A DNA stretch of 64,000 nt from Spirodela intermedia (Eukaryota > Streptophyta > Magnoliopsida > Alismatales > Araceae), in the NCBI GenBank assembly GCA_902729315.2, contig LR746275.1:3972001-4036000 (forward strand). The letters run 5' to 3'. Positions within the stretch are counted from its first letter, which is position 1, and every line of letters starts with the position of its first letter. A model generated the notes under the pieces. That model saw only the letters and a list, made by a program, of their open reading frames with translations. It ran no database searches and was not told the DNA's origin. Below, one piece after another: positions 36,841-48,930 of the stretch. The position numbers and the translations under genes were made by a program.

Positions 36841-39289
36841 ATTTTTTTAATGATGCTTTCGTATAAAAAGTATATAAAGTCATATTCTTTGAGAAAAGTA
36901 TACATTCTTATGATCTACTTGGAATTTTTTGATAATTTTTGGGGATCTTTATTGATTTAAAATATATACATATTTATATAAATAATTATAAAAAGTTTAA
37001 AAATATTATTTTAATTCTATAAATTTTAAATTTACATGATTTAATACACAACAATTGAGTCATATCAAAAGCTAAGAGAAATTTATAATAATTTGATTTA
37101 CTATTTTGCATCTACTTTCTTCAAAAATTTTATATTCTTAGATTTTATTAATATTGATTGTCTAATCGCAACTCTTGATTACAAGTTTTAGTTCCCTTAA
37201 AAAACTATTATTTATAATTTTATAACTCTAGGTCACTAATAATTGATTAATGGGTTCATCTCCCTTGGGTAATTAAATACGATAAATATGAAATGTTTCA
37301 TCATTTTTGATTTTCCATAAGATAATCTTCACTTGAAGTACATTTAAAATTTTGATAAGGTTTAAGACAATTCTTATTCTCTTCATGTTAGGATACTAAC
37401 ATATTATTGAAGGCGTCATAGATTTAAATAGGTAAATAAAGAGTGATGAATGCTACAAGAATATCTATCGACTAAATGACTTCATGTATTTTGATCAACT
37501 AGCAAGGGATTCATAATTGATCTTTCAATTTTCATTATAATTACTTGACAAAATACTTCAGATTTTTGAAGAGATAAGATTAATCATTCTATAACAGTCA
37601 ATTAATGGAAAGACATGGTACTTATAGGTACATCACACATCAAAAAGCTTTTTAAATTTATGTAATCTTCCAACATCTTCTTTCTCTTTAATAAAAAAAA
37701 AAATTAATTGCTGAAAAACCAATAGACTATGTTCATTAAATAGTTAGGATATCTTTAACTAAAAAAATATGTGATACAATTAAGGGTTAACATTTGTAAC
37801 CGAATTGTATCAATTCAAATCGTTTCTACAAGGATTTGATAATGTGAACCCAAGACTAATACATGTGTCATTAAAATGGTAATTTAATAATTAAAACTAA
37901 TAATAATAAATAAAGAATTACTATCATCTCAAATTAAATGTTAACATAAAAAAAATTGAATTATGAGAGAATAATAACTTTAGTGGTTCATAATATTTAA
38001 ACTCATTTTCTAAAGTGTATTCATTACTATTTAGATAAACTTATATGATAGAATTAGTGGTTTAAATTCAATTGATTAATTGAGCATTAAAATATTTCTA
38101 AACAAGCGAAGTGATAACATGAGTTCATAGTAGACTAAGTTTTAATACCCGTATTTTACTTCACAAATCTCATTGATTTGGTTGCCTTAATCGCTATATT
38201 TCTTATTACGATAGTTTTTGTAAATATTTGTAACTTCCACAATAATATACTAAATAATAACTTCATATGATGAAATCATCTTTAACCTTATATCAATCAT
38301 ATTCAAAAGTATACTTAAGTTGATATTTAAATTGATATTATAAATATTTCTGATAATGAAAACATAGTTTATTTAATATTCTTATAATACTAACTTTGTA
38401 AGTCTCTAAGTATTTGGGTCTAGTTACATACAAAATTCGTATCCTTCTTTACATGATATGAAAACTAGCATGTAGAAAAAGTTACCAACATAAGACAAAA
38501 CATATATAAGAAAAAAACTTGATAATACGTTGGACGTAATTTTTTGACTATTTTAAGCATGTAACTTAAGGAGAATATTTTCATATAAAAATAATTAATA
38601 TCATTAACATTTTAAATGAGACCTTATACTTCATATCATTCTTTAACATACAAAGCCACTATAATAATAAAGTTTCCACATAATTGAGCATGTATCTTCA
38701 TATTGGAGGAATCTAGACACAAAATTTGTAATAAATTTTGTCTAATGTATGCACTCACCCCAACCTCTATTCATTAATTTAAGAGAAACATATTTGGAGA
38801 CTTAGGTCACTAGAGGTGTGAATCTAGTGGAGACTAAATGAAATATTCGTGTCATTGAATTTTACTCACATGCTAAGCATATGGTCTATGGAGAGTGTAG
38901 TAAGTACGGTGTGACAAACCAAGTAGTTGGTGGTGATTGAATAGAATATTATAAATTAGATAAAATATAACGTACGCTCTCTACATTTTTCATGTTTGTA
39001 TTACTTAACATTTACCTTCGCATGATGGTCTGGTTATCCTATCATATTTTCCCAACCGCATGTTGCCTTCTTGTGTTCATGACATTTTTGCTTTAAGTAT
39101 ATCTATAATGGATCTTCTTTGAGTGTTCGTTCTCTTTGATCTATCAATTATAACTTTCAATATAGAGTTCAAGAATTTCTAAGAGCTTCATTTGTGTCCA
39201 TTAACATGCGAGTTTTGGACTTCCCACTTTCACATTTCAATTTTTCGGACTATCTCTTTTATAAACTTAATGTTATATTATTATTTATT

Positions 39290-39640
39290 TTTAGAGGGCC
39301 GAAGCCCATTGGGATAGTGCCATTAGGATTAGATACGGAGCCCACGCTACATAGTTTTGGGCTAAATCCCGCTTTATTGTCTAGAGATGAAGCCCGCTGG
39401 ACATTATTTTGTGAGCCAAAGCCAAGTTGTAGCGTTCGTGAGATGGAGCTCGTTGGATCAAATTTTGTGCTGAAGCCCATTTATCTGATTATGGGAAGCA
39501 GTCCGTCCATTTGGCACAGTTCTAGGCAATCCATAATCGGTCATTAGGATGTCATAAGGTCATATAAGACATCAGCTCAGTTGGGGATGAACCATTGGGA
39601 CGCTTGAGGTCCACGCTTGAGGTCCACGCATGAGCCCATC
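39290..39640. repeat. Short dispersed GAAGCCC motifs and a 13-bp tandem
   Basis: The motif GAAGCCC followed by a TGG-like block occurs near 39301, 39390 and 39472, interleaved with GAGCCCA-like copies. A 13-bp unit (CGCTTGAGGTCCA) is tandemly duplicated at 39601-39626. This looks like the edge of a repeat with internal tandem structure. Confidence 0.5.
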
Positions 39641-39930
39641 AGTTCTTGGGTCGGAGCACAAGGGATGAACCCCAGTGGAACGACGAGCACTTAAACATAC
39701 TGGCTAGACCGTGTCGGAAATCTCGTCGGGCAGATGAAAGATCGGACACAAAGCAAACTCCCCTACGAGAACATCCAACGAGACAGACCGGAAATCACAA
39801 CAGCGGTGGAAATCACGAGTCTTACATGGTCCTATCAATATAACCCAGTGAATGCATAAAACCTAGATAGTGAAGAGAAAATAAGTGATTTTGCGATGGG
39901 TCGCGCGTTGCAGGTGCGGAAAGAGGGCGG

Positions 39931-41783
39931 TTAGTTGTACTCCTGGTCGGCCTCCTCTTCCTCGTAGTCTCCCTCCTCGTCGGCGGTGGCGTCCTGATAC
40001 TGCTGGTATTCGGAGACCAGGTCGTTCATGTTGCTCTCCGCCTCGGTGAACTCCATCTCGTCCATGCCTTCCCCTGTGTACCAGTGCAAGAATGCCTTCC
40101 TCCTGAACATGGCCGTGAATTGTTCGCTGACTCTCCCGAACATCTCCTGGATAGATGTGGAGTTGCCGATGAAAGTGGATGCCATCTTCAGTCCTATGGG
40201 TGGAATGTCGCACACCGTGGACTTGACGTTGTTGGGGATCCATTCCACGAAATAGGAAGAATTCTTGTTCTGCACATTGAGCATCTGCTCGTCCACTTCT
40301 TTGGTGCTCATCTTCCCTCGGAACACGGCAGAGGCCGTGAGATACCTCCCGTGACGAGGATCGGCGGCACACATCATGTTCTTGGAGTCCCACATTTGTT
40401 GAGTGAGCTCCGGGACGGTGAGGGCCCGGTACTGCTGGGAACCACGAGACGTCAACGGCGCGAAGCCCACCATGAAGAAATGCAGCCGTGGGAAGGGGAT
40501 CAGGTTCACGGCTAGCTTCCGCAGGTCAGAGTTAAGCTGCCCTGGGAACCTCAGGCAACAGGTGACTCCAGACATTGTTGCAGAGATGAGGTGATTTAGA
40601 TCTCCAACTGCAACGGTGGAGAAAATTAGAGAGTTCATCCTCTGAACAATTCTATTACTAGCAAGGTGAAGAATAGGGACATACAACTCGGCGTGGTTAG
40701 CTTGAGAGTTCTGAAGCAGATGTCGTAAAGGGCCTCATTGTCGAGAACCATGCACTCGTCTGCATTCTCAACCAGCTGATGGACGGAAAGAGTCGCGTTG
40801 TACGGCTCAACGACTGTGTCTGATACTTTAGGGGAGGGGAAAACGGAGAAAGTTAGCATCATGCGATCAGGGTACTCCTCCCTGATCTTGGATATCAGCA
40901 GGGTCCCCATTCCAGAACCAGTTCCTCCTCCCAGTGAATGACAGACTTGGAATCCTGCAAACGAATCATTTACCAACGAAAACTCGTGATTAGAACAGAG
41001 TATCGTAGAGCATCTCCACCCATGTGACTAACACTTAACGTTGCAAAAACGATGGGAGAATCCAGAATAGAGGCTTGAATAAAAAAAGGAAGACATGAAT
41101 GAAAGAGACCTTCATAAACCGCGAAAACACACTATTCCTTGTGCTATCAACATGAGAAAATGATGCACTGACAACATACCACTGTGGTTAAATAAATCAG
41201 GAAGCAAGCAGTTTGATGTGGCAAGAGAAATACATTGATGACGCAAGAATAACCGTGGACAGGCAAGCTTTTTCTAGGGGCTTTGAAGTAGAAAGCGGAA
41301 GCCATAAGAGATAAAAACAAATGATTCACGTCCTAGAAACCTTCGGACGTTACTCTGAAGGGCGTAGGGAAGAGGAGAGAATCGCATACCCTGAAGGCAG
41401 TCGCAGTTCTCCGCTTCCTTGCGGACCACATCCAGCACCGAGTCAATCAGCTCGGCACCCTCGGTGTAGTGTCCCTTGGCCCAGTTGTTTCCTGCCCCAG
41501 ACTGCCCGAACACAAAGTTGTCCGGGCGGAATATCTGCCCATAGGGCCCCGACCGGACGCTATCCATGGTCCCAGGCTCCAGATCCATGAGGACAGCGCG
41601 CGGCACGTAGCGCCCGCAGCTGGCCTCATTGTAGTACACGTTCACCCTCTCGAGCTGCAGATCGGTGTCCCCGTGGTACCGCCCGGTCGCATCGATCCCG
41701 TGCTCGGCGCACACCACCTCCCAGAACTTCGCCCCGATCTGGTTCCCGCACTGGCCCCCCTGGATGTGCAGAATCTCGCGCAT
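39931..41783 (-). CDS. TUB: Beta-tubulin
   Basis: Three exons on the minus strand: 41783-41390, 40954-40685, 40607-39931, giving 446 residues. The N-terminal MREI tetrapeptide (the known co-translational mRNA autoregulation signal), the nucleotide-binding motif [10 protein letters not shown], and an acidic C-terminal tail ending [12 protein letters not shown] are all present, and the length is the family's usual one. The introns fall after codon 131 (phase 1) and codon 221 (phase 1), the standard two-intron layout of plant beta-tubulin genes. The product polymerises with alpha-tubulin into cytoplasmic microtubules. It is transcribed away from the anthranilate synthase gene across a 626-bp shared promoter region that holds a cluster of E2F-type boxes nearer to this gene. 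Confidence 0.98.
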
Positions 41784-42409
41784 CTTCACCGGCACTGGGG
41801 GCCTCCTTCAACACCGCCGGAAGAGAGCGAGAGAGACGGAGACAGAGGTAGCGAGCGAGAGAGAGAGAGCGGAGAGGGAAAACGGAAAGTGCTTGACAGA
41901 CGTAATAAAGGCGGGGTAAGTTTCAAAAAAATTCGCAATAAACGCGGGTATCGTGGCCGTCGGAGGGGGGAGGTGACAGGACATTGGGCGGGAAAAGTCG
42001 CGAGGCGTGGGGGGCAAAGGGCGGGAAAACGGCGGGAAAACGGCGGGGGTGGCGGGAAAAGGCGCGGGTCGAAGGCCTCGGCCATCTAGGCCCAGTTTCA
42101 GTAAATAACGGGCCGGTTGAATTGTTGGGCCGACATTTTTAAGAAGAGGAGGAGAGCCCACCTTTTAAGATGCGGATGAGGGGCTTTTAAATCTGCGGGC
42201 CCTGCGGGACGTTAGTGTGCAGGTGCGACTTGCTGCAGTGGCCCAATGCCCGTCTCGCGTGGTCGACTGTCGCCACCGCTCGCCCCCGGCACGTCCTTCT
42301 CCAGCCTATTGAGCGTCCGCCACCGAGCAGGGGGAGACGACGACCGCCGGAGTGAGGAGCTTCCCGTAGCTCCCTCCCTCCCGTTGAAGAGAGATCCAGG
42401 GAATTCGGC
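41784..42409. other. Bidirectional promoter region between TUB and ASA
   Basis: Short divergent intergenic region. It holds four E2F-type boxes (41987-42060), GGCCCA/TGGGCC site II-like motifs at about 42089 and 42126, and a GA-rich leader next to the tubulin start. Confidence 0.65.
41987..42060 (-). promoter_or_regulatory. Cluster of four E2F-type boxes
   Basis: Four exact copies of GGCGGGAAAA (TTTTCCCGCC on the minus strand) at 41987-41996, 42020-42029, 42031-42040 and 42051-42060, all in the same orientation. TTTCCCGCC is the canonical E2F/DP site that drives G1/S genes in plants. The cluster is 200-280 bp upstream of the beta-tubulin ATG and 350-420 bp upstream of the anthranilate synthase ATG. 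Confidence 0.75.
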
Positions 42410-45400
42410 ATGGAGGCGATGGGGGGATCAGTAGCCGCCGCCGGTCCACCCGCGCTGCAGGTCCGCTACGCTCTGTGCGCCGGTCGCAGAGCCGCCTCCC
42501 TGGTTCGGCTCCAAGTTGGCAGCCGGCCGTGGTCGCTGTCCCTCAGGTGTCGTGCCGAGATCTCTTCGCCGTTGTTCGCGGCTCTGGCGGGTATTTTTTC
42601 CGAGGATTTTTCTTCTGAGCGGTGTTTTCCCCGGTTATGTCTTACAGCAAAGGAGCATGCGTTTGCGGATGTCTCTTGCAGGAGTCAAGGATGAGGCGGC
42701 CAAATTCGCGGAGGCAGCCAAGAGCGCGAACATGGTGGCGCTGTCCCGCCGGATATTCTGCGACCACCTGACGCCGGTGACGGCCTACCGGTGCCTCGTC
42801 AAGGAGGACGACATCGACGCCCCCAGCTTCCTCTTCGAGTCTGTCAACCAGGGTCCTCAGGGTCCCAATATGGTGAACGATGCCTTCCTTATCATTTTAG
42901 TGTTCGTTTCTCTTCCTTTTTTTCCTTTTGTTTACGGTTCTTTAACTTGCTTTCTTCTCACTGTGATGCCATGTAGGGAAGGTATAGTATTGTTGGAGCG
43001 CAGCCCGCCATGGAGATTGTGGCGAAGGAGAATATGGTCACCGTTATGGACCATGAGGAAGGGCAGAAAAAAGAAGAGTTTGTGGATGACCCTACGGTGG
43101 TACCAAGGAGGATAATGGAGAGATGGAACCCCCAGTCCATTGACGATCTCCCTGACGTCTTCTGTGGTAAATCTTATCCCGTTTTATGTATCCTTTGAAG
43201 TCTAAAAGTCTAAGCATATATAACGACTGCCTGCTGCGTCCTCATTCGAATACTCCGCCGATATTTGTCTTTTTCTGCGACGTTTAAGCCATCCTTTATT
43301 GGTACCTCGCCATTTGGGGCTTTACATGTTATACGTTGATTTTCTTTTGAGAGAAAAATATTTCCACGCGGCAGAGATATCTTGTTTCACTGTTCGCCAT
43401 CAACTAATTGACTCGACAAGTTTTTGAGATCAATGGTGCCGAGTTTCAATATTCTCCCCCTTTGTCTGTTTCATGCATTTTAAACAAAAGTTGGTCATAG
43501 ACTACTCTCGGATGACTATCTTATCCTCGGTCATTCAATCAGGTAAAACTTATGTTTTATCAAATAATCATGCGGCTGCATTTTTTTAATTTACTTGACA
43601 GTAAATGTTTTCCTTATTTGTTCGGTGTAATGCTGAATCAAAACGAAACGCTGTTCTTTAAAATAAAGAAAATAGTTCAGAATGAAACATTTATTTTCCC
43701 TGTTTGTTCTGTGTCATATCTAATATATAAAAAAAACAGTGCAGAAGCTAAAAGGCCTTGGAGTCTGACAAGATATTTGAACCAAATTGGTCTTTTTCAG
43801 GTGGCTGGGTGGGTTACTTTTCTTACGATACTGTACGGTACGTAGAAAGGAAAAAACTTCCATTCTCGAATGCTCCCGAAGATGATAGAAATCTTCCAGA
43901 TGTCCACCTGGGTCTGTATAATAATGTCATTGTATTTGACCATGTGGAGAAGGTATTATTTTTTTCCTCTCTTGATTTATTATGCTTGAGATCTACAACT
44001 TGAGAAAAATTCCCCTGGGACGTTTACAGTTGGATCGCCTTGTCCATTCTGATAGGAAACCATATGATGATCGTGCATTGAACAAAAAACTTACTTTCCT
44101 TACCTTCGGCTTTCATTCGTTACAAAGAATGAAATCTGTCACTCTTGGCTTGATCATTCTGTGTTTATGTTATCCGGAAGAATCTAACTGCATGCTTTAT
44201 ATATCCCATGAATCAGAAAGCATATGTCATTCATTGGGTTCGGGTGGATCGGTATGCTTCGGTGGAGCTAGCCTATCGCGATGGAAAAAACCGATTGAGC
44301 TTTTTAATGTCTAAGATACAAAATATCGATCTGTGAGCAATGATCCTTCCTACTAGCATCGTTATTTAGTTTCTTATCTATCTGTTGCTTCAGCTGTGCG
44401 CTGAATTGTGTTTATTAACCCATTGCTAGGCCAAAATTATCAGTAGGCTTTGTGGATATACGCAGTCGAGAATTCAGAAGATCACTGACAAGGGCGACCA
44501 TGTCTAGGGAAATGTACAAGAAAGCTGTATTGCAGGCAAAAGAGCATATTCTGGCAGGGGATATATTTCAAATTGTCCTGACTCAACGTTTTGAGCGCCG
44601 AACATTTGCCCATCCATTTGAAGTATACAGATCAGTAAGAATTGTGAATCCAAGTCCCTATATGGCATACCTTCAGGTGTGTTGACTTTTGACGCCTTAA
44701 CTGTTATTGGATATCACTTGTTCCTTTTGTTGGAGATATACAGAGGCTGCATTAATTCTTACCTGGCGTATAGCAAAATTTATGGTGTCAAGTGCTGCGA
44801 TTGTCCTCTTTTTTACCATGTTCTGACAATTATCAGGCCAGAGGATGTATTCTTGTCGCATCAAGCCCTGAAATGCTCATTCGTGTGAAGAAAGTAAGTT
44901 GGTGCCATTGTTCTTATTTTCAGTTTGACCTCTTTTGGCTTATTAGGTGTTGTTGAATTCTGAATCGCTCAGGTTTTTTTGGATTGTATGGCTTTGAGGA
45001 AAATAATATTACACCTATTGGTGACTCAAAAATTTCGATTTATGGTGAATCAATTTGCAGTTAGCAAGCTTCCTTTAATTCAAATGTTTTTTTTTCTTTT
45101 TATATAAATGAACGGAAGAAAAAAGAAAATTAACATCTGAATCTGATGATATTTCTTTCCATTTTGTAACTCACGTATAGCTGCTATTCTTCTGAATTTC
45201 TATTCATTTGGGTTGCATCTTATCTTGACATGTCCATGGAAGGCATTTCCTCTTTTACTAACAGGGAAAGTTCATCAATCGTCCACTTGCTGGGACTGTT
45301 CGGAGAGGCGGGACAGAGGAAGAGGATATTGCATTGGAACAGGAGCTGGTGAAAGATGAAAAGCAGTGTGCAGAGCACATTATGATCGTAGATTTGGGAA

Positions 45401-46800
45401 GAAATGATGTTGGAAAGGTCGGCAAATCTCTTAATAGCTTGATACCGTATTTTGTAGTTATTTCTACTATAATTCAAGTGATGGAAATTTGAGTAGAACC
45501 TGAATTTCTATTTACCTGACTGGTATTTTCAACTGTCGATTTTATTTTTTTGTTTCTGTTTGCTGATGGAACAGAGTTACAAGACTTTGTGTTTAGTTTG
45601 AGGAACAATCTTGTGGTGACATTTTCTGCAAGTTAAGTGTCATCCTAGTGTCCTGTGCCGCCGCTGTGTCTAGGCTGATATATTCCATCAATCTCTTTTC
45701 TTCTTTTTCATTTTTTTTCTGGTTTCGTGTGATTTTTTTTTTATTGAATCTGGATGTGTTTCCCTTATGCAATTATAGTTTACCCGTGATACTTGGTGGA
45801 CAATTTCTTGCACCTTGAAAGCCTATCCCTACTCATGCTCCCCGGTGCTGTGATGCGTGTTCATACGATAAGCATATTATTTTCTTGGGTTGATCTGTGC
45901 TCATCCTTGCCCACTGGTTTCAAAGCGACCGATGATTGGCTTTCGTCTGCAGAGATAGTAAGAGCGGTGAAAGAAATTCCCGCATAATAATTACCTCATC
46001 CAGTAGATAATCACGGATTTGTCATATATATATATATTATACTCAGCCATAGCAGTGCTGCAGGTCTCAAAATTCGGGTCTGTCAGGGTGGAGAATCTGA
46101 TGAACGTGGACAGATACTCGCATGTGATGCACATGAGTTCCACTGTAAGGGACGGGTGTGGCACTTGGCCGCCGCTGGAGATTTCCGAATTCTTAGCTTT
46201 TACTGATTTTTCTCTCCGTACGGGGGGGTGCCCAGACATCCCGTCCTAATTTATGTTGAGTACCGGATTACTTGCAGGTCAGTGGGGAGCTGCAAGAGCA
46301 TGCAACCTGCTGGGACGCTTTACGCGCCGTCATGCCCGTCGGCACTGTAACCGGTACTCCCAAGGTACCCCGCTCTCTCTCTCTCTCTCTCTCTCTCTTC
46401 GGGTTCCCCTGCATATATATGTTGATTGCTTGGTTAGGATCTTGGTTGGTGCAATGAATGACGAGGATGGTGCAACAACGCAACGCAGGTGAGAGCGATG
46501 GAGTTGATAGACGAGCTGGAGGTGACGCGGCGGGGCCCGTACAGCGGGGGGTTCGGGGGGGTTTCGTTCGGCGGGGACATGGAGCTCGCCCTTGCCCTCC
46601 GCACCATCGTCTTCCCCACCGCCCCCGGCATCGTCTCCGACGGCAGGCCGCGCCGCCGGCGGGAATGGGTGGCGCACCTCCAGGCCGGCGCCGGCATCGT
46701 CGCCGACAGCCAACCCGACGAGGAGCAGCGCGAGTGCGAGAGCAAGGCCGCCGCCCCCTCCCTCGCCATCGACCTCGCTGAGTCGGCGTTCCTCTGCTGA
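42410..46800 (+). CDS. ASA: Anthranilate synthase alpha subunit, plastid
   Basis: Eleven exons: 42410-42590, 42682-42872, 42977-43166, 43801-43952, 44217-44332, 44430-44676, 44837-44893, 45265-45417, 46064-46144, 46278-46364, 46489-46800, giving 588 residues. The alpha subunit converts chorismate to anthranilate with ammonia from the glutamine-using beta subunit, the first committed step of tryptophan synthesis. A transit peptide of about 55 residues is present. Blocks matching plant ASA include [22 protein letters not shown] (tryptophan feedback-site region), [52 protein letters not shown] and [11 protein letters not shown]. The segment after RTIVFPTA is unusual: family members have a Tyr-rich insert before REWVAHLQ, whereas here it is a short [11 protein letters not shown] sequence. 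All splice phases close. Transcribed divergently from beta-tubulin. Confidence 0.95.
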
Positions 46801-47530
46801 CCCACCCCCCGGATGGGAGCTCGCTCGCAAGGAGGCCGCCACCATTGGACCGCGTCGACCCTCTTCGCGACTCTGTGATTCCACCAAGAATGGATGGACG
46901 GATGGATGCTGGAAGGTCTCTCAAACAATTCTATTCAGCAGATCCCACCGTAAGATCGAGGGGAGAATTTCAATTTGGTCAACTGAAGAACCGACCGCGT
47001 TGACCCTCTTCCGGCTTGGATACGAAGAACATCCCTCAGCCACGTGGGATTGTGAGATGATGAATGAATTCGCTGCGTTTAGTCACTCTCTGCTGGTCAA
47101 CGAGGGTCGAGGGTCATGATTCCCGTTCAGCCAGCTGGCGGCTGGATTCGGTCGTCGCGGTTTCGCCACCGCCTTCTCATCTCCTCGGAAACGAATGGCC
47201 ACGACAGCTCCACCACGAAACATACACGTCGTCACAGGTCGACCCCTCCATTCCCCGCCGCTAAGAGGCAGGAAACGTCAACGAGAGAGAGATAGAGAGA
47301 GGAAGAGAAGGAACCTACTGGTAGAGCGTCTCCATCGCCTCCCTATCTTTCTCTGCAAGAAAGGGGACGGATTTAACACCCATTCATTCTGATGTCCACC
47401 ACCCCAACACAGCCATAAGTTTCTTCCGTCCTCACGTGAGACCGACCCAGCAAGGAAAGAGCCGCCGGCGGCGATCTATCTATCCGTCTGCCCCAGAGGA
47501 GGAGACGGCGTCGCTCTGCAGAGGCTGAGA
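46801..47530. other. Intergenic region between ASA and the SOUL gene
   Basis: 3' flank of ASA and promoter of the SOUL gene. A G-box CACGTG lies at 47041-47046, about 485 bp before the SOUL start, and GA-rich leader sequence at about 47283-47310. No further gene is seen. Confidence 0.55.
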
Positions 47531-48229
47531 ATGGGGTCGGTCTTCGGGAAAGTCAGCGTCGAGACACCCAATTTCGAGGTGCTCCACAGCTGCCCCGACT
47601 ACGAGATCAGAAGGTACCCCCACTCTGTGGTCGCCCAGATCACCTACGACCCGGCGCAGATGCGCGGAGACCGGGACGGCGGCTTCATGGTCCTCGCCAG
47701 CTACATCGGCGCCCTCGGCAAGCCCCAGAACTCCCGCCCCGAGAAGATCGCCATGACCGCCCCTGTGATCACCACCGCCGCAGATGCCTCGGAGAAAATC
47801 GCCATGACGGCGCCGGTGATCACCACCACCGGCGAGGCCGGAGACGCCTCAGAGAAGATCGCCATGACGGCGCCGGTAATCACCACCGGTGGTGGTGCCG
47901 GAGACGCCTCCGAGACGGCCGCTGCGGCGGGGAGCGGCACGGTGACGATGCAGTTCTTACTGCCGTCCAAGTACACAAAGGCGGAGGAGGCACCGACGCC
48001 GGCGGACGGGAGAGTGGTGATCAGGGAGGAGGGCGAGAGGACGTACGGGGTGGTGAAGTTCAGTGGGCTGACGACGGACAAGGTGGTGGCGGAGAAGGTG
48101 GAGAAGCTGAGGCAGAGTCTGGAGAGGGACGGCCGCAGGGTGACGGGTCGGTTCCAGCTGGGGAGGTACAACCCGCCTTGGACGCTGCCCCCTTTTAGGA
48201 CCAACGAGGTCATGCTCCCCATCGAGTAG
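47531..48229 (+). CDS. SOUL haem-binding family protein
   Basis: An intronless gene of 232 residues. The start MGSVFGKVSVETPNFEV and the blocks YEIRRYPHSVVAQITYDP, GGFMVLASYIGALG and, near the end, YNPPWTLPPFRTNEVMLPIE are the hallmarks of plant cytosolic SOUL/HBP proteins, which bind haem and other tetrapyrroles in vitro. The signature EKIAMTAPVITT is present three times in succession (about residues 76-120), separated by short Gly/Ala linkers. Repeats of this block occur in other plant members, so triplication is a family tendency, but three nearly exact copies are notable. No signal or transit peptide is obvious. The GC content is very high throughout. Confidence 0.93.
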   Translation: MGSVFGKVSVETPNFEVLHSCPDYEIRRYPHSVVAQITYDPAQMRGDRDGGFMVLASYIGALGKPQNSRPEKIAMTAPVITTAADASEKIAMTAPVITTTGEAGDASEKIAMTAPVITTGGGAGDASETAAAAGSGTVTMQFLLPSKYTKAEEAPTPADGRVVIREEGERTYGVVKFSGLTTDKVVAEKVEKLRQSLERDGRRVTGRFQLGRYNPPWTLPPFRTNEVMLPIE

Positions 48230-48374
48230 AAGCCATATAATCTATCTCCATCCTCCCCTCTTCCCCTTCGCAAATGTACTGCCTTCCTCTTTCCGTATTC
48301 CTCTCCAGCCTCACCCAGGTGTTCGCTGAAAGTTCTGAGAGGGGCCCTGGTCTCCTGAGCTTCCACAGCCACAG

Positions 48375-48398
48375 CCCCCCCCCCCCCCCCCCCCCCCC
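48375..48398. repeat. Homopolymer of 24 C
   Basis: An unbroken run of 24 cytosines in the 3' flank of the SOUL gene. Confidence 0.95.
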
Positions 48399-48586
48399 TT
48401 GGGGCCTCCTGTACTGTGAAATAAGTAGGAAATTCTCGTCGACTGGTGGCCTAAACCTTGAAATGCTCAGAGGATTAATCAAACAATCGGCGAGAAATCG
48501 AACCAAGAGAAGAATAAATGTTCTTTCATTCAGTTAAGAGCTTTCTTTAAGGATGAAAACGAATGCTACTAAGAGAGCGTGGGAAG

Positions 48587-48588
<2 letters not shown>

Positions 48589-48642
<54 letters not shown>

Positions 48643-48658
48643 CGCTCGCTCGCTCAGT
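48589..48658. repeat. (CT)n tract followed by (CTCG)n
   Basis: About 25 CT units (48589-48639) pass directly into about four CTCG/CGCT units. Confidence 0.93.
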
Positions 48659-48930
48659 TAAAGGCATGGATCACTTCTTGACTCCTGCTCATTTAGGGGC
48701 ACATAATCAGGAGTGGAACACCCCGTGCAGCACGCAGAACACTAAAGAAAAGTCAAACTTAGCTCGTCGGCACGCAGAGGTGTCTTGCCTGCAAACAATA
48801 TTGGCCGCTCTGTTGTCCCCCCACCCCCCGCGCGCCGGAGGAGAATTTATCGCCTTCGTTGTCACACAGATTACAACGGCGAGATGCAAGTCCAAATCAG
48901 ACTGTAAGAGCCCGCGGAGAACACCAGAAT

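Larger units (their letters stand above)
33086..39930. other. AT-rich decayed repeat island
   Basis: From about 33.3 kb the composition switches to strongly AT-rich with almost no CG dinucleotides, and no open frame of interest occurs over nearly 6 kb. A segment at about 35.8-36.84 kb is a minus-strand, heavily decayed relative of the element at 61.05-62.0 kb. GC content rises again at about 39.3 kb with short GAAGCCC-type repeats. The pattern fits old methylated transposable elements eroded by cytosine deamination. Confidence 0.7.

Noticed and set aside
39194-39547. A 117-residue plus-strand frame at the edge of the AT-rich island
   Set aside because: It overlaps the short GAAGCCC repeats and has no recognisable domain or splice context.
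47701-48372. A 223-residue frame antisense to the SOUL gene
   Set aside because: Generated by the high GC content and the triplicated block on the opposite strand; no domain.
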